A stretch of DNA of 64,000 bases from Bugulina stolonifera (Eukaryota > Bryozoa > Gymnolaemata > Cheilostomatida > Bugulidae), in contig OW285193.1 in assembly GCA_935421135.1 (NCBI GenBank), positions 15,672,099 to 15,736,098 of the forward strand, written 5' to 3'. Both the position numbers and the translations under genes were made by a program. Below the pieces are notes generated by a model, which searched no databases, had not been told where the DNA came from, and worked only from the letters and a program-made list of their open reading frames with translations. This document shows, one piece after another, positions 37,401 through 50,600 of this stretch (position 1 is the stretch's first letter; each line of letters opens with the position of its first letter).

Positions 37401-40400
37401 ATTTCCGGTAGGATACCTTATCGTACCTTTTTACTGGAAGTATCTTATGTATAAAAGCTCACGCATTTTGCTGTACAAATGAGTTGTTGACTGTGCTCTA
37501 ATAAAGCAACATCTCCTAACTCAACCTACAGAGTCTTACTCATGCAGGCAGGCAGCTTTTAGACCTGAACGCCCGAGCTCGTCCTCATACTCGTTTAAGT
37601 ACTCTTTCTACAGTCCTTGTGAGTTCTACACCATCGGCCTTTAGCCGATCCCGGATTCTTCAATGAATCTAGCGCCGGGTCTAAGCCCTTAGACCAGCAT
37701 TACTACTTTCTACACTCTTTTGGAGTATAAATTACAGTACCTACGACGACCCTGGACTCTTTAATGAGTCTCAGCCTCGGCCTACGTCCTTATCAATAAT
37801 CACAAGAGCTTCACTCAACTGTTCACTCTTTATGTAATGTGTGGAAGAATTACCTTGGGAGCCCACTATCAAGCGCTCCCCACACCCATGCTACATCGGC
37901 ACTCGTGCGTAAACCTAACACAAATCCATTACACTATATTACCAGTAACAGCTGTTGTTATTTTACTATGTACAGTGCACTGTGATATTTCCTGGTGACT
38001 CTGCTTGGATTGGTAAAACATCTGACTTGTGTAAAGCTGATGTGAAACATGGCCTCCCTGTAATTGGAGACAGCGTGAGAGTGAAGGCCTCTGTGGAGAA
38101 ACCATGCTTCGGTTGGGGAAAGATTAAGAGTGGGGAGTAAGTTTTACATCTATTGATAGCAGTTATAAAATCATGTACATGTATTTATAATTTTCAGATT
38201 ACGGAAACATTTCCAGGTGATTTTATATATTACTATTCAACTAGATGCCATTTTCGCTCAGAGTAGATTGATTTTGCAACGAAACTGTTCCCTCACCTTC
38301 TAGAGCATGAATGGGACTTGAACTTCTGACCTTGGGGCGTATTATGTGTACCTTGAACCTGTAAACCCAAGATCTATAATTGGTCGAATGAGTTTTGTGA
38401 AACGTCCGACATTTTAATACAGTATTGGAGTGCTCACTGAACTCAAGAATCAGAGTGCAAAGTCGTGCAGAGAAGTTTGTGTTGACTTCCCAAACAATCA
38501 CTCATGGAAGGGGATCTTTGATGAGCTGGAGAGAGTGCCTCCTGAGCCTATCCAGGTAGGAATCTGGAAGCACTGCTTTCAACAATATTTGCATAAGACA
38601 GAATATTTACAATCACAATTACTGTGACTGACTTCTGCATAGAAGTAGTACCTTAAAAACAACTACATGATATACGTATACGTATACGTATGTTATTGAA
38701 ACTGATAAAAACTGAGGAAAGCCCCTAATTTTTTTCCGTCTTCAGATAAATCATTAGCCACATACAAGTACCAACAGAGCTTAAATATGATCTACATGTA
38801 TGTGGACTTGGTTGCTGCAAGTTTCACATTTTAGAACCATTGACATCGTGCATACTCTAGTAACGGGATCATTTTTTATAGTGCGAAAAAAGTGTATAGG
38901 CAAAATGGAAAGAGTCACATATAAGATTGGATCCAAGGTGGACAGCTGATAGCTGAAACGCTATTAGGTTGCAGTTATTATTTTTCGATATTCAATATTT
39001 GATAGCCTAAAAGAGGAAAAAGTTGTGTCTTACTTTATTGTAATCCTTCAATCTCCCATGCAACTCAATAATGCAACAGTGCAAGTTAGACTGAATGGAT
39101 GGCTGTGCAAGTAAATTTAGATACATGTGTATACAGTTTTTTGCTCAGACATATTCTTAGTGAGAGTACGGAGACATAATGTAAGAGATGTAGCCAGTAG
39201 GCCTATTTACCTACTCAATTATTGAGTAATCTTTATTTCTAGCTGGGTGAAAAAGTGTGGATAGCTAAAGGTGTGGATGAGCCAGTGAGAGGCTGGTGTG
39301 GTGTGACGTCCTCCAGTGTCGGTACGCTTCTCTACACCAATGGTGAAGATGTGATGGTGAATTTTCCAGAGTGCAAAGACTGGAAAGGGCTGACATCAGA
39401 GATTGAGAGAGTTCGGACTTACATTATCGTGGGAGACAAAGTTAAGGTAGGGTATGCATACAAATAGTACACAAACACTGAGAGAGGTCATTGGTCAAAT
39501 GCTGAATTTGTTCCTGGATCACTGAGTCTGCATCCAGGGAATAAGGGCGAGAAGACCTTTATTTTGGCGAATGAAATGTTATGTAATTACATTCGGGCTA
39601 ATTAAAATATGATTTACAGTGTGTCCCTCGCTATAGCCACACAGTATGAAAATTATGCTTGATATATAAAAGTTTTATTTTGGATCCAAATTTGTCCTTC
39701 TTGAAGTTCACTGATCGGGGGAGGGGGGTCAGATGGGCTCCAGTAGGTCTGTCATTGTTCTCTCTCTCGCTCTATGAGCAGCCTTGAATTACCCCTATAA
39801 TGTAAATAATTATTGCCTGCAGTACCTACATGCAACAACGAACTGCGAAGGCTAAGCATCAGTCATCATATGTTTGTAAAGTAAATTGTATGTTTGAAGG
39901 TAAAGAAGTCGGTAAAGGAGCCAACGACTGGTTGGGCATGAATAACTCATGAAAACATAGGAGTTGTGAAAGGGATAACCGATGGTCTCCCATCACATGG
40001 TGAGTTCTAACTTAGTATAGAATGCATGAGATGTTTGCAATACGTGTGGGATGAATAGAGGTGTTCCCATATCTGGAAAGAAAATAACAAGATGCAATCG
40101 CTAAGTACTAGTTGGTGAATAGTAAAATCTATATAATCTATGCTATACCTATAGTATAACCCCGTTCTACCAACATAAGTCATTAGAATGAGTACCATCA
40201 TTGATTTGGTTTGTCAAATCTTTACTAACGACCATAGCAATTGGTTTTTGTCAGGTACAGTATTACCATAGTTTTATATAGCCTAAGATCTCATATTTAT
40301 GTCATCATATGATGGAGAAGACAATTTCCCTTATGAGTTTTCAATGTAGAACTCTGGCTATGCAAATTTCTGTTAAATTCTACCTGTTAGTTTGTATAAC

Positions 40401-40926
40401 ATGATACATGTACCTTCATCTTAGGCAAGCTGGCACATATCGATTTTCCACACAGCCTGGGATTATGGAAATGCCTCGTCTCTGAGCTTGAGATGGTAGA
40501 TAGAGGTGGAAAACATGACGACTCCGGTTCTGAAAATCATGGAAATATTCTTGAGGCCTTACAGAAGAAAGCTCATGAGCACGCCATGAAAGATCTACAT
40601 AAAGCATTTCAGTTAAGGTACCAGAATAAGTGAATAAAATATTGTTGCTAAAATAACATAAATAATATCTTTTTTGAAAACTACATCATTAATGTAAAGT
40701 TTACAGGTAGGCCTATATTTTCTTCTGGTTGTACAAATTTGATTGTGATTAGGATTGCATTTGCTAAAGTATGTATATCTACACCAGTGAATTACATTGT
40801 AGTCAATCAAATACTGGTGGATCTAGTGACAGTAGTAGTAATAATGACAGTGATGATGCTGAGGAGGGTGATAGTAATGGAGGAACGGAGGCTACTGGTG
40901 GTGGAGACAACAGCAATGTGAAGTGA
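34455..40926 (+). CDS. RING / coiled-coil / MIB-KEG SH3-repeat protein, copy A (in-frame TGA in exon 10)
   Basis: Predicted E3 ubiquitin ligase. Exons: 34455-34625, 34781-34928, 35363-35433, 35722-35829, 36143-36359, 36531-36667, 37976-38136, 38423-38555, 39243-39446, 39900-39999, 40425-40617, 40803-40926. Residues 16-55 form a C3HC4 RING (C16, C19, C31, H33, C36, C39, C52, C55). About 105-235 is a charged coiled coil. From about 245 come SH3-like repeats with the GDxVRVK, EPxxGW, SxGxV, VxFP, WKG and ExERV marks of Mind bomb and plant KEG repeats. Exon 10 reads GWA then TGA (39939-39941) where copy B has Gly, so translation would stop at 463 residues. Downstream exons stay open and in phase to a TGA at 40924-40926 (588 residues if read through). 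This is a recent lesion, a truncated product, or a base error. It shares intron phases with copy B at 47641. Confidence 0.85.
37314..37920 (+). mobile_element. Solo-LTR-like element, intron 6 of copy A
   Basis: It starts TGTTTTAGC and ends CCTAACA, giving TG...CA ends. It has a promoter-like TATAAAAG near 37450 and an AATAAA 50 bases later, the spacing of an LTR U3-R region. About 34 bases around AATAAAGCAACATCTCCTAA are identical to the inverted relative at 44372-44998, and other blocks (such as the start around AGCACTTTTTGTGC) are similar. No internal retroviral-type genes are next to it and no target duplication is visible. Confidence 0.65.
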
Positions 40927-40981
40927 GATACAAACGAAATATATACAATCCTGTGAAACTGTGATGTAAATGAGTTACTGT

Positions 40982-40987
40982 AATAAA
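40982..40987 (+). terminator. Candidate polyadenylation signal, copy A
   Basis: AATAAA about 55 bases after the distal TGA at 40924-40926, within an A/T-rich run containing overlapping hexamers. It supports the exon 12 end as the gene's true 3' end. Confidence 0.45.
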
Positions 40988-43780
40988 TAATAAAATAATA
41001 ACAACAGTTTATAATATTTTAGGTGCCAGCAGTGTTCGAAGTGGAACAAATGAGGTGGGTACACGGTACCTACCTGCAATCTTAGGACCTTTCCTAAAGG
41101 GTGCATTAGTCACTCAGAAGCTGCAGATCATAATTAGAAGTTGTTCTCCCATTTAAGCAAGACAAAACAAGGGAGGACAATTTCTAATTATGGTTGATAG
41201 TTAATGAGTAACCTCATTACACAGAGTACATGGTACCAATGAATGTAGACCATTCCTTATATTTTAAACTACTGAGTGTGCTTTGTGTCCTTCAATTTTG
41301 TATTACTGCTGCATTGATTGTAAGAATGAATAGATCTACATTATTTAAAACACGAAAACTCCCCTTATCTTTTTTTCACTGTAATAAAAGTACATGTAGT
41401 CAAAGAGAAAACAACTTCTTTATTTATTACAAAATGCTGAGCTACAACATTTCACAGTTGTAACTTGTATATTTTGTCAAAAGTATATAAACACAAACAA
41501 CAACAGCATGTAACTGCAACTGTATGACAACTACAGTAATTCAGCAAAACAGCTATGACATTGACATCAACATTAGAGAAGGGAAGGAGTTGAAGTTTAT
41601 CAACAAAATTATAATAAACAAAAGTATTATACAATAAAATACATGTATTTCCCTTGCCACAACCTACCTGTAGACTTTAATATATAACACCAGTAACGTT
41701 ATTTGAACAACAGCTATAAGGAAAAGGTAAAAGGTTGAAGCCTATAAAACATACATACCTGTGTAAAGGAGTTTCACCAATTTATCTAGGATATATACAT
41801 GTACTACTCACTGGGTTTTCTCTAATATTATTATAATTTTGTTAACTTGAGGAATTTATCTGTGGAAGCTGTCAGGTCTTGCATCAAATCCATGAAAACA
41901 CCAGACCCTGACTGGGGTTTGAACCAATGGTCTCTACAGTGCCTAATCGCCTAGAAAAGTGAACAGAAGACATTGCCACAACACCAGTACAGCAATGTTA
42001 GAAAAAGACAGCTTCACCAGCGAGCAGTAGATATGAAAAATATAAATTAGGGTATTATTTCTGCAAAATTAAATTCCTCACCAGCTTCCTTTGGATCACT
42101 AAACACTGTATTCCAAGTATCCTCACCACTTGTGACAACATCTTCCAAAAATGCTAAGTGTTTTATAAATTGGCAGCACTAGTAAAAACTGGCCTCAAAG
42201 TTAAATCCATGGCCGAATATAACCTTAGCAAGAAATCATACTGACAGTAAATTCAATGTAAACTAAAAATATAGTATTGCCTAAAAAGACTATTCAGCTA
42301 CCTAAAATACTCGACAAACTATCATGCATGTAGGTTACTAGGCAGCATGCAGGTACACTAATAGACAGCATGCAAGTACACTAATAGGCAGCATACAACT
42401 TCATTACCTGTGGTCTCTTGTGGACTTCTGAAAGCAATGAATCACCTCAATACAACAAAAATAGAGAATACAAACAAAACGATTACTTTAATTGCGGTCA
42501 ACCAGTGTAACCAAGCTCAATCCAAATACATAGTTTCTCCTAGTACCATCTAGACTAAACAGTGACAGGATTCTTCTTAGCTCTCCGTGAATTTCAATTT
42601 GTCATAACCTCACTCTTTGCCTCACTTACTAAACTTGGAAGTAGTTTGCAGTAGTAGAGCAATACCTACAACTGTTGAAATTCAATACTTAAACTATGTG
42701 CAAAAACAAATAGCATTCCTACCTATTCTAGAATAAAAATATCAACGTTAGATTAAAATATTTTATATAAAACAATACAACAGTTGCTATATTATTTACA
42801 TTAAATATTCGATACAATAATGATCATTAAATATAAATTAATTATCTAATTCCCTGTTCTATTAAAAACGATTTATTTCTATTCTATATTTTAATTTTTA
42901 TTTATTGAATATCGACTCTTGTTCTTGTGACAATCCAGTAAGCAATATATTTATTTATACTTGATGTAGGCGTATTGCTACAACAATTATTATCAAAATA
43001 ATTTATTTCATATAAAAATTAATGAAAATATAAATAATTATGGTTATCATTATGATATGATTACCATTTGATTATCTAATTCTATTGATTCACTTCTAAT
43101 TCTATTATTTATAATAATCACTATAAATAATAAATAATTATTTATTTTTTTATATAATAATTAATATAATGTTTGATTTATTATTTATATGTTATATTAT
43201 TGAATGCAGATTCTTTCTCTAGTGATAATCTAACAAATACGAATATTTATGTTATTGTTATATACAACATCATGGATGATCATATTTATTAAATTATATT
43301 ATTATTAATATTTATTTTTAATTTTTGTATTTTATATTTTATTAGCAAAGTAAGAAAAATACAACTATCTCCGATATTTATCACTCAATCAAACGTCAAA
43401 TTTCAATAGAGTACAACAATTAACTTTTGAGATTTAGGTTTAGAGCTAAAAAACCTTTTAGATTCAACTGTTTGGCCACTGTCCTTATCAAAAAGTTTTC
43501 ATGGCTCTGCAAACGCATTCGGAAAGCTGAAAATACTAAAGAAAGTGGAACCCATATTCAAGTCCTATGAAACCATTGATACAATGACTAACTTTGTTAG
43601 TAAAGCAAAAGGATTTATTTGTGTGCAGGTTGCTAGTCCAAGCTACTATAAACTTACTTTGACATTTCGGGATTGACCTAACACGCTGTTATCAATCAAA
43701 CGATCGCTAGATTAGAGGGAAATTTTACGATCAGCAGTCACTCAGCAACCAGTAAACCAATTTCGATTGCGAAAACTGCC
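40988..43780. other. Intergenic, with an extremely AT-rich tract
   Basis: No credible exon is seen. From about 42740 to 43400 the sequence is almost pure A/T. Two diverged copies of a segment beginning TATTGAAT (42903 and 43197, offset 294) contain nearly all its G/C, so this part looks like an old tandem duplication. The rest has short dispersed words only. Confidence 0.5.
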
Positions 43781-44086
43781 GTGTCTTCAGCAAAACTAGT
43801 CAATTACCATGAGGGTACACGCCTGCTGACAGTGTACCCACCAAAATTGAGGTGGGTACACGCCGTATACTCCCGTATAACCACAATTCGAACACTGGGT
43901 GCCAGACCCAGTGAAACAACTGAGGAGTATGTAGGCAGGCTAGTTTCACAGGATGCAGTTGGAAAGATAAGCCTGATATTAACAATGTTGCAACATTTAT
44001 CAGCTTTAACTGACGATAGCATAACCATAATACCATTATCTTGCCCGCTACTTGACGTATTAAAAAATTTAGGACATGTACTTTAA
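43781..44086 (+). CDS. Unrecognised 101-codon ORF
   Basis: It has an ATG, 101 codons and more G/C than its surroundings, but no recognised domain, no splice context and no paralogue in the window. Reverse-strand ORFs of similar length overlap it, which weakens the case. A GTACACGCC word repeats inside. It may belong to a repeat neighbouring the LTR-like element at 44372. Confidence 0.2.
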   Translation: MSSAKLVNYHEGTRLLTVYPPKLRWVHAVYSRITTIRTLGARPSETTEEYVGRLVSQDAVGKISLILTMLQHLSALTDDSITIIPLSCPLLDVLKNLGHVL

Positions 44087-44371
44087 TCAGCTGGCATAAT
44101 CAAAATAACAATCTAATTGTTTATTATGAAAAATGTTTGAAAAATACATCATGCTCTATATTTTTTTGCTCATTTTCGTGTTTTGTGTTGTCACATCATT
44201 CGTACTATTCTAAATTATTTATATTCACCGGATTGTTATATAATATACATTATATTACATGCTTTACAACTTCCACAATATATATGAATTAAAATATGTT
44301 TCTAGGTCTTGTAAGTAAATAGAGAAGAGCGTACCGTATTATGCCTATGATATTGTTATGTTTTTGAGTGC

Positions 44372-44998
44372 TGTTACATATGAGAGCCGAGGGCTACAAG
44401 TATGGGAAGGGCTTGGAAGGTGGTAGAGGCCGACCAAGTGTACCTTCTGCTCATTACATAAAAGAGTGAACAGTTATAGATGCTCTTTGTAGTGTAGATT
44501 ATATCAGACGTAGGCTGATGCCGAGACTCATTGGAGCTCAGGACCGACGTAGGTCATGTAGAGTTTATACTCCGAGGGAGTGCAGAGAAAGATAGTCTAG
44601 CCTTGAGAGCCTAAGCTTGACGCTAGGTTCATTAGAACCCGGGATCGGCCTAAGTCTAAGGGGTGGATAGAGATATGCTTAGCCTAGGATGAGGTGAACT
44701 CGAGCCGCACTGAATCCCAAAGGGATTCTCAGGTGGAGTTACCCGCCTAAAGAGTAAGCCTCTGTAGGTTGAGTTAGGAGATGTTGCTTTATTCAAGCGC
44801 AATCAACAACTGAATTACAACACAAAATGCACTGCCTATATACATAACAAACTTCCGGCCAAAAGAGCCCGACATGGTATCGGCTATCCGACATGGGGTC
44901 GGTTCCGGAACTGATGCAACAATATGGCTGGTTCCGCCCGACTCGGCCACATAAAAGGTCGGCCTTGGCACAAAATGTGCTTACAATAAGGAGAAACA
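44372..44998 (-). mobile_element. Solo-LTR-like element, inverted relative of 37314-37920
   Basis: Read on the minus strand it begins TGTTTCTCC and ends ATGTAACA. It contains the same AATAAAGCAACATCTCCTAA block, here preceded by a diverged TATA region, and a matching start (TTGTAAGCACATTTTGTGC). The two elements are in opposite orientation about 7 kb apart, so they are not the two ends of one LTR retrotransposon. No target duplication is visible. Confidence 0.6.
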
Positions 44999-45124
44999 TG
45001 TCATATATAATTATGAGCCTAATCTATAAGGTCGGCCATGAAGTTACTATATAAAATGGCAAAAATACTCTAATAATTCACAATCAAGCAAGAGTAGACA
45101 ATTACTAAATAGGTATATAAATAT

Positions 45125-45836
45125 CATCATCATATATAAAAAGACGAAACGGTCCGCGGTCCGCGGTCCGCAATCCGCGGTCCGCGGTCTGCGGTCTGCC
45201 GCCCTCCAATCAGATTTGGGGTCAAAAATCGGGACGACTCATATATGTTGCAATGCTACCGGTCAGGATCTCGGCTCCGGGTGGTGCTAGGACCTCAGGA
45301 CCGGGTCTCCTTGCATCGCTGCCGGGGCGGGTCTCTAGCCTTAGGACCTCGGCCCTGACCCAATGGCGGGGTGGGTACACAACCCACCCCACATGCCAAA
45401 TAAGTGTTGGATCTCGAGCTATGCCGACGGCGAAGACCCTCCTGGACCCATGATTTATATATGTCATAATGCTGCCGGCGAGAATCTCGGTTCTGGGTGG
45501 TGGTAGTACCTTGGGACCAGGTCCCCAGGCATCGCTGCTGGGGCGGGTCGGTAGCCTTAGACCCTCAACACCGACCAAGGGCGGGTGGGTACATGACCCA
45601 CCCCACCCCACACATTGGTGTTAGAACTCAGGCTATTGACTTGGAGTTGTCTTCTTAATGCAAGGAGGCACAACTCCTCATGAAATCATTGTAACATGCC
45701 TGTGCCACCAGAGGTCATGTACATGTACTGTATGACCACAGTACGTGAACACAAGCCATCATTTGATCCGAGCGAAGCGAGCAAATTTTGCAGTGAAGCT
45801 TGCGTCGCAGACCAAGCACGAAGTGCTTGTATGGGA
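45125..45836 (+). repeat. GC-rich ~700-bp repeat element, copy 1
   Basis: A markedly GC-rich island in AT-rich DNA. Order: an ATC-rich border, several CGGTCCG-type units, a block around CCAATCAGATTTGGGGTC, and two related units of about 195 bases (near 45250-45445 and 45470-45645) that each contain CATCGCTGC..GGGGCGGGT and GGGTGGGTACA. The end has an AAGCACGAAGTGCTT palindrome. The inverted copy is at 50446-51142. ORFs inside are by-products of high GC. The class is unknown. Confidence 0.8.
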
Positions 45837-46229
45837 AAAACCAAGTGTTGCAATAGAACGTAATCCCAACGCTTGATTGCTAGTATATATACATGTATGT
45901 GTATATATAGATATATAAGGCAAGCAGTGTATAAGATAATAATGAATGCATGGATGAGTACTGATAATAATGTCATGCATGGATAAGATTATATGTATGG
46001 TAATGTCAGTTATCATAATGGTAAGTACAATATGAGTATAGTTCGTGTCCAGGCAGGCTGTTTCACCACAATATCATCCTTCTAAGACTTTGAGAACGCC
46101 TGGTACTGGTGGCCAGTGTAATTCTACTATACCAAAAGTTGAATTAAATTAATCCAAAGCGGCCAAAATTCAAACTACAATAATATAGCCTAAAGTTAGC
46201 CTGCAATATTATTGTGCAACTCTATGCTA

Positions 46230-46530
46230 GGAATGCCCAAATAACAGCCTGCAGGGCCAAAATATGGTCCACCAGCAAAGAGACTCCTAGTTAGAAGGTG
46301 TCACGCAGATACACATGTATATAAGAATATAGAACTGTCTTTATTGAACTCTCAGTAACAACTGAAAATAGAAAATTGTCGCAGTTTTTACATAAAAAGT
46401 ACTTCCTGCTACATCAGGTAAGGGCCGATGGGTGGTCACCGGTCGGACTATATAAGTAACCAAATAAAAACAGTAATAGGCACCTGAGGTCCGATATAAA
46501 AGGACAGTCCCCATAGGTTGGGTGCAAAAG
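46230..46530 (-). mobile_element. Possible LTR-like fragment
   Basis: On the minus strand a TATATAG-like box is followed after about 140 bases by TTCAATAAAGAC, and the sequence shares a CCGACCGG-type GC patch style with the LTR-like elements nearby. The boundaries cannot be fixed and there is no second copy in the window. Confidence 0.3.
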
Positions 46531-47640
46531 ACAATGTAGGCACCTGATGCAGTAGGACAAACTAGGCATAGATTAAATAGAACAACATGTCTACTTGGCC
46601 CTCAGCCTAATATATCAACTTATTACAAGCATGTAGAAATAAACTACACTATATATACAATTATGTACATTCAACATTGAAATCGTCCGAGCCACCATAA
46701 TCCAAAGTAATAATCCTATCGATAGCATGCAGATTTACAGAAAGGGTACTAAAAGATACCCAAAAGGAGAAACATACAAGCATGTACATGTACAGTATAT
46801 AATTTGGGATTCAGTGTCGTCTCAGGACACGGATAATACACACAATGTACTTTGTACACATACAGACATACATAATTATGATCATACTGGAAATCCAGCT
46901 TAATTGCATCATAACAATTTTGGGAAACCCCATGATGGAAAATGTTAGAAGATTGCAAACACAAGAGTAAACTGGTAGCGATGAAGGCTGAGTCCTTGTG
47001 CATGGAGTCAGGTAACTCCCATCTGCATCAAAGCAGATGTGATAACAGTTCGAAATAAAATAATAATGAAATGAATGAATAGGAGGCTATGAGCACATGA
47101 CATGCTCCAGTGTTTTAGTAAATAATGGCATTGATCATCCATTTAGCCTATTCACCGCCAGCAACCAGTACATGTACTATAGAGTGCTGGAGTGCTTCTA
47201 GCATATACGATGTGATTGGTTAGCAGTTTCATTATGAAGCCTGATGACATAGTGGGTTTCCCCACACTCCATACTGACAGTATAAGCAGCATGACTACAT
47301 AACCTACAGTAGTTTGTTTCCTAGTATCTGAAGGTACACACACAGACACACACACCTTAGACCATTGCCTAGTATCTGAAAGTACACACACAGACACATT
47401 AGACCGTTGGATCTGGCAAAGCCAGTAAAAGAGCTCTAAACTAACACCTGACAAGGTAGGTGTACCTGCATGGTAATCAGATTAGTAAATGACAGTTGGT
47501 AACTGGAGGTTTACGACTACAGGCTGTGGGGTTCGGCTTTGGAGTCTTGAAACATTTTTCAAATGATTTTTGACGGGTAATATAATATTTTATTTGATTT
47601 ATACAGCAGGATTCTCATTTTAAATACCACGATCTGCTAG

Positions 47641-50600
47641 ATGGCGCTGCAGGCTCTAGAATCCCAATTGAGGGAGATGGTGCAGTGTAAGATCTGCTTT
47701 GAGGATAAAGATGTACAGAAACAATTACCCTGTCAGCACACACTGTGCTTGGAGTGTCTTACCAAACTCAAGTTAGATGACAGCAAGTACAAGTGCCCTC
47801 TCTGTCAGCGGGTAAGCATCTCTATAAATGGTATGGCAATAGAGCGGGTAGTATACAAAATTTCAAATAAGAGTCATATTAAAACTTGGAGAATTTTCTG
47901 CGACAACGGCATGCCATGATTCTGCTACAATATACATGTATAAGGGTGTCTGTACCCTCAAATTACATTTTGTAGTTCACTGTTTCTCCAGTAACAACTA
48001 CAATGGGACAAACTGGTTCTCCAGCCTACAGTGTGCTAATACTCATTTACATGTTAGTTGAAAGAGCATCATGTTGCAAGTCTATAACTTATGCATTTGC
48101 ATTCACAAGTAGATATAATGGGGGTATTATAATTATAGGCTGATTATTGTATGTATGTTATGATTACATGTATTTCTATTATACACGTTTATTAGAGAGA
48201 TGAAGTAGAATTCTTATACACCAATTACCAATCACTATTTAATATGACACCAATACAGTTTAGTCTGTTTTGATGACTTTCTAAGCAAGTGCTCAGTCAT
48301 TTGTTTAACAAACTTATACCCAGGCTCACCCCCATATTAAAGCCATCTGAATCAGACTATATGTAATAGTGATGCAGAAGAATACATGTAATACATTTTT
48401 CATGCTATAATTACATTTAAACCATTCCAAGGTAACATGGGAAAAGCTTATAATATATCATTTGCTCAGGTTTACATCATTATAATGCATAAGTACATGC
48501 ACTCATCATGATTGTGTAGCATGTAGCAGTACATAAATACATGACTGTAGTTAGGAAAGTGCATTAAGGTGAGCCTAAAATAATTGTCCTTCTTGCAATG
48601 CTGATGTTGATATAAATATACCGTATAACCAATACGCACATGTACGTGTAGGTGTGCGTGTACATGTACATGTACGTGTACATATGTATACGTATATGTA
48701 CTTGCATCATGCACAGCACTGCACTGCACTTTCAGAATATTGGAGCATCTCATCTCACTACTGTAACTAAACGATGCAGCATGCTAAAATAAACTAGCAA
48801 AAAATGAAGTTGTAGAAAAATAATCATTATGTTACTAAACCAGTACCCAAGTGCACATTTTATAGGCTAGATCTAATAATGTAGGCACATACACCATGTA
48901 AGGTAATGCATCATGTGCAGTTGTTCTCTACGTTGTGTTTATGTAGCATGTAGGCAGATTTAGCATGTATTTATACTGGGCAGTATACACTCCTTCATGT
49001 TATCTTTAACTACTACAGGAGTGCTATGTTCCAAATGGAGGGCTTGAGACTCTACCAGACAGTCTGATCACCAAACAACTGGCTAGTATTATGCATGCTG
49101 CAGACATGACTAATGCTGCTGCTTCACCAGCCAGTAGCACTGCAGCAAAACCTGCTGACTCAAATGTGCATGAAGGTATTATACAGATTAATACATAGTA
49201 TGGCTTGATAGAATATAGCATGTATTATGTATTAGAATGATATTAAATGTATGTGACAAAGTAAGATGAAGTAATATACAAAAACTGTTAGTAGCAGACA
49301 TTAATTTTGCCAATTATGGTAGTTCCAAAGAAGTTTAGGTATACTATAAATAGCTATTGATATAAGTACTCATTGTCGCACTGCAATTCTCATGTGTAGA
49401 GGAGAAAGTCTCTCAGGAAAATCAGCTAGCAAGAAAATGCCAACCTATACTAGTGAAGGGCGAGGAGTTGCTTGAGACTGCCAATGAAAGGGTAAGTTGG
49501 GTCCTATTAATACTTGGCAGGTATTTGCACTGACTTGAAGCTTATGCATTGTATGCATTAGTGATATCAGGTACTTTAAACAAGTTCATGTGATCTTAAT
49601 AAGGAAGTAAGGACCTATAACTCTAAGGTAGGGACCTACTGTATAACTACCATAACTACAGGTGTAGTATAATGAAACTGTAACACTAAAGTTAATAGAG
49701 AAAACAACTAACTACCTTTAGTTTTGATGAGGAATCTGAACTAACGGTTCAGACCAGCTTCTGCCTGTCACTAAAACCTTATATGACTAGAGTTAGCGGC
49801 TACATTTTATTTTGTTTTCTCCAGAAAGCTGCTTACGGAGAAGCTGAGAGAAAATGGGAGGAGACTGAGCTGGAAGTAAAAGAGAAAATACAAAACATGT
49901 TAGAAGAGAAGATAACTACCCTAAAAGCAAGGGCAAAAAATAAGGTATCATGTGCTAATATACTCATTTAGTAGCTATGCACTGCTTTCCATAAATTGAC
50001 CAACGAAAATTCCATTGTGAGTTGCTGTACAGTACTTAGTACCTGAAACTATCTAATGTACTTTAGACTTTCATAATGCACTTTTGAGTCAATGTATTTC
50101 TGACATTTCCATAAACTGCTGAAATTTCCACAACTGTTTGTACATGTAATGATGAGTCATCTCATGATCACATGATTAGTTGAGACGATAATTAATATTA
50201 TTATGGTGAAAGATACACATAATGCATGTACGTGTATTATAGCCTGTTTAGCATATCCAATATACCTGGTCAGGATGGTGCAATGTAGTTGTCAAATCAA
50301 TCTGTACAAAATTAGATTTATGCAGTTTTACTAGTGTTACTACTATATTCTCCATATTACAGAGATATACCAAGAAACATGCACTGCATGGATGTGATTA
50401 GTTTACAACAATGCAATAATAATAAATATATTATTCTTTTATACTACAAGCACTTCGTGCTTGGTCTGCGACGCAAGCTTCACTGCAAAATTTGCTCGCT
50501 TTGCTCGGATCAAATGATGGCTTGTGTTCATGTACTGCGGTCATACATGTACATGACCTCTGGTGGCACAGGCATGTTACAATGATTCCATGAGGAGTTG

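Noticed and set aside
41230..41463. 77-codon ORF with a hydrophobic segment
   Set aside because: Isolated, with no splice or homology support, in the spacer after copy A.
37314..44998. One full LTR retrotransposon spanning both LTR-like elements
   Set aside because: The two elements face opposite directions and the DNA between them is the rest of the copy A gene and AT-rich spacer, not retroelement genes.
45222..45611. GC-rich ORFs inside the inverted element (also 50647-51190)
   Set aside because: High GC removes stop codons in several frames on both strands. No frame is favoured and no domain is seen.
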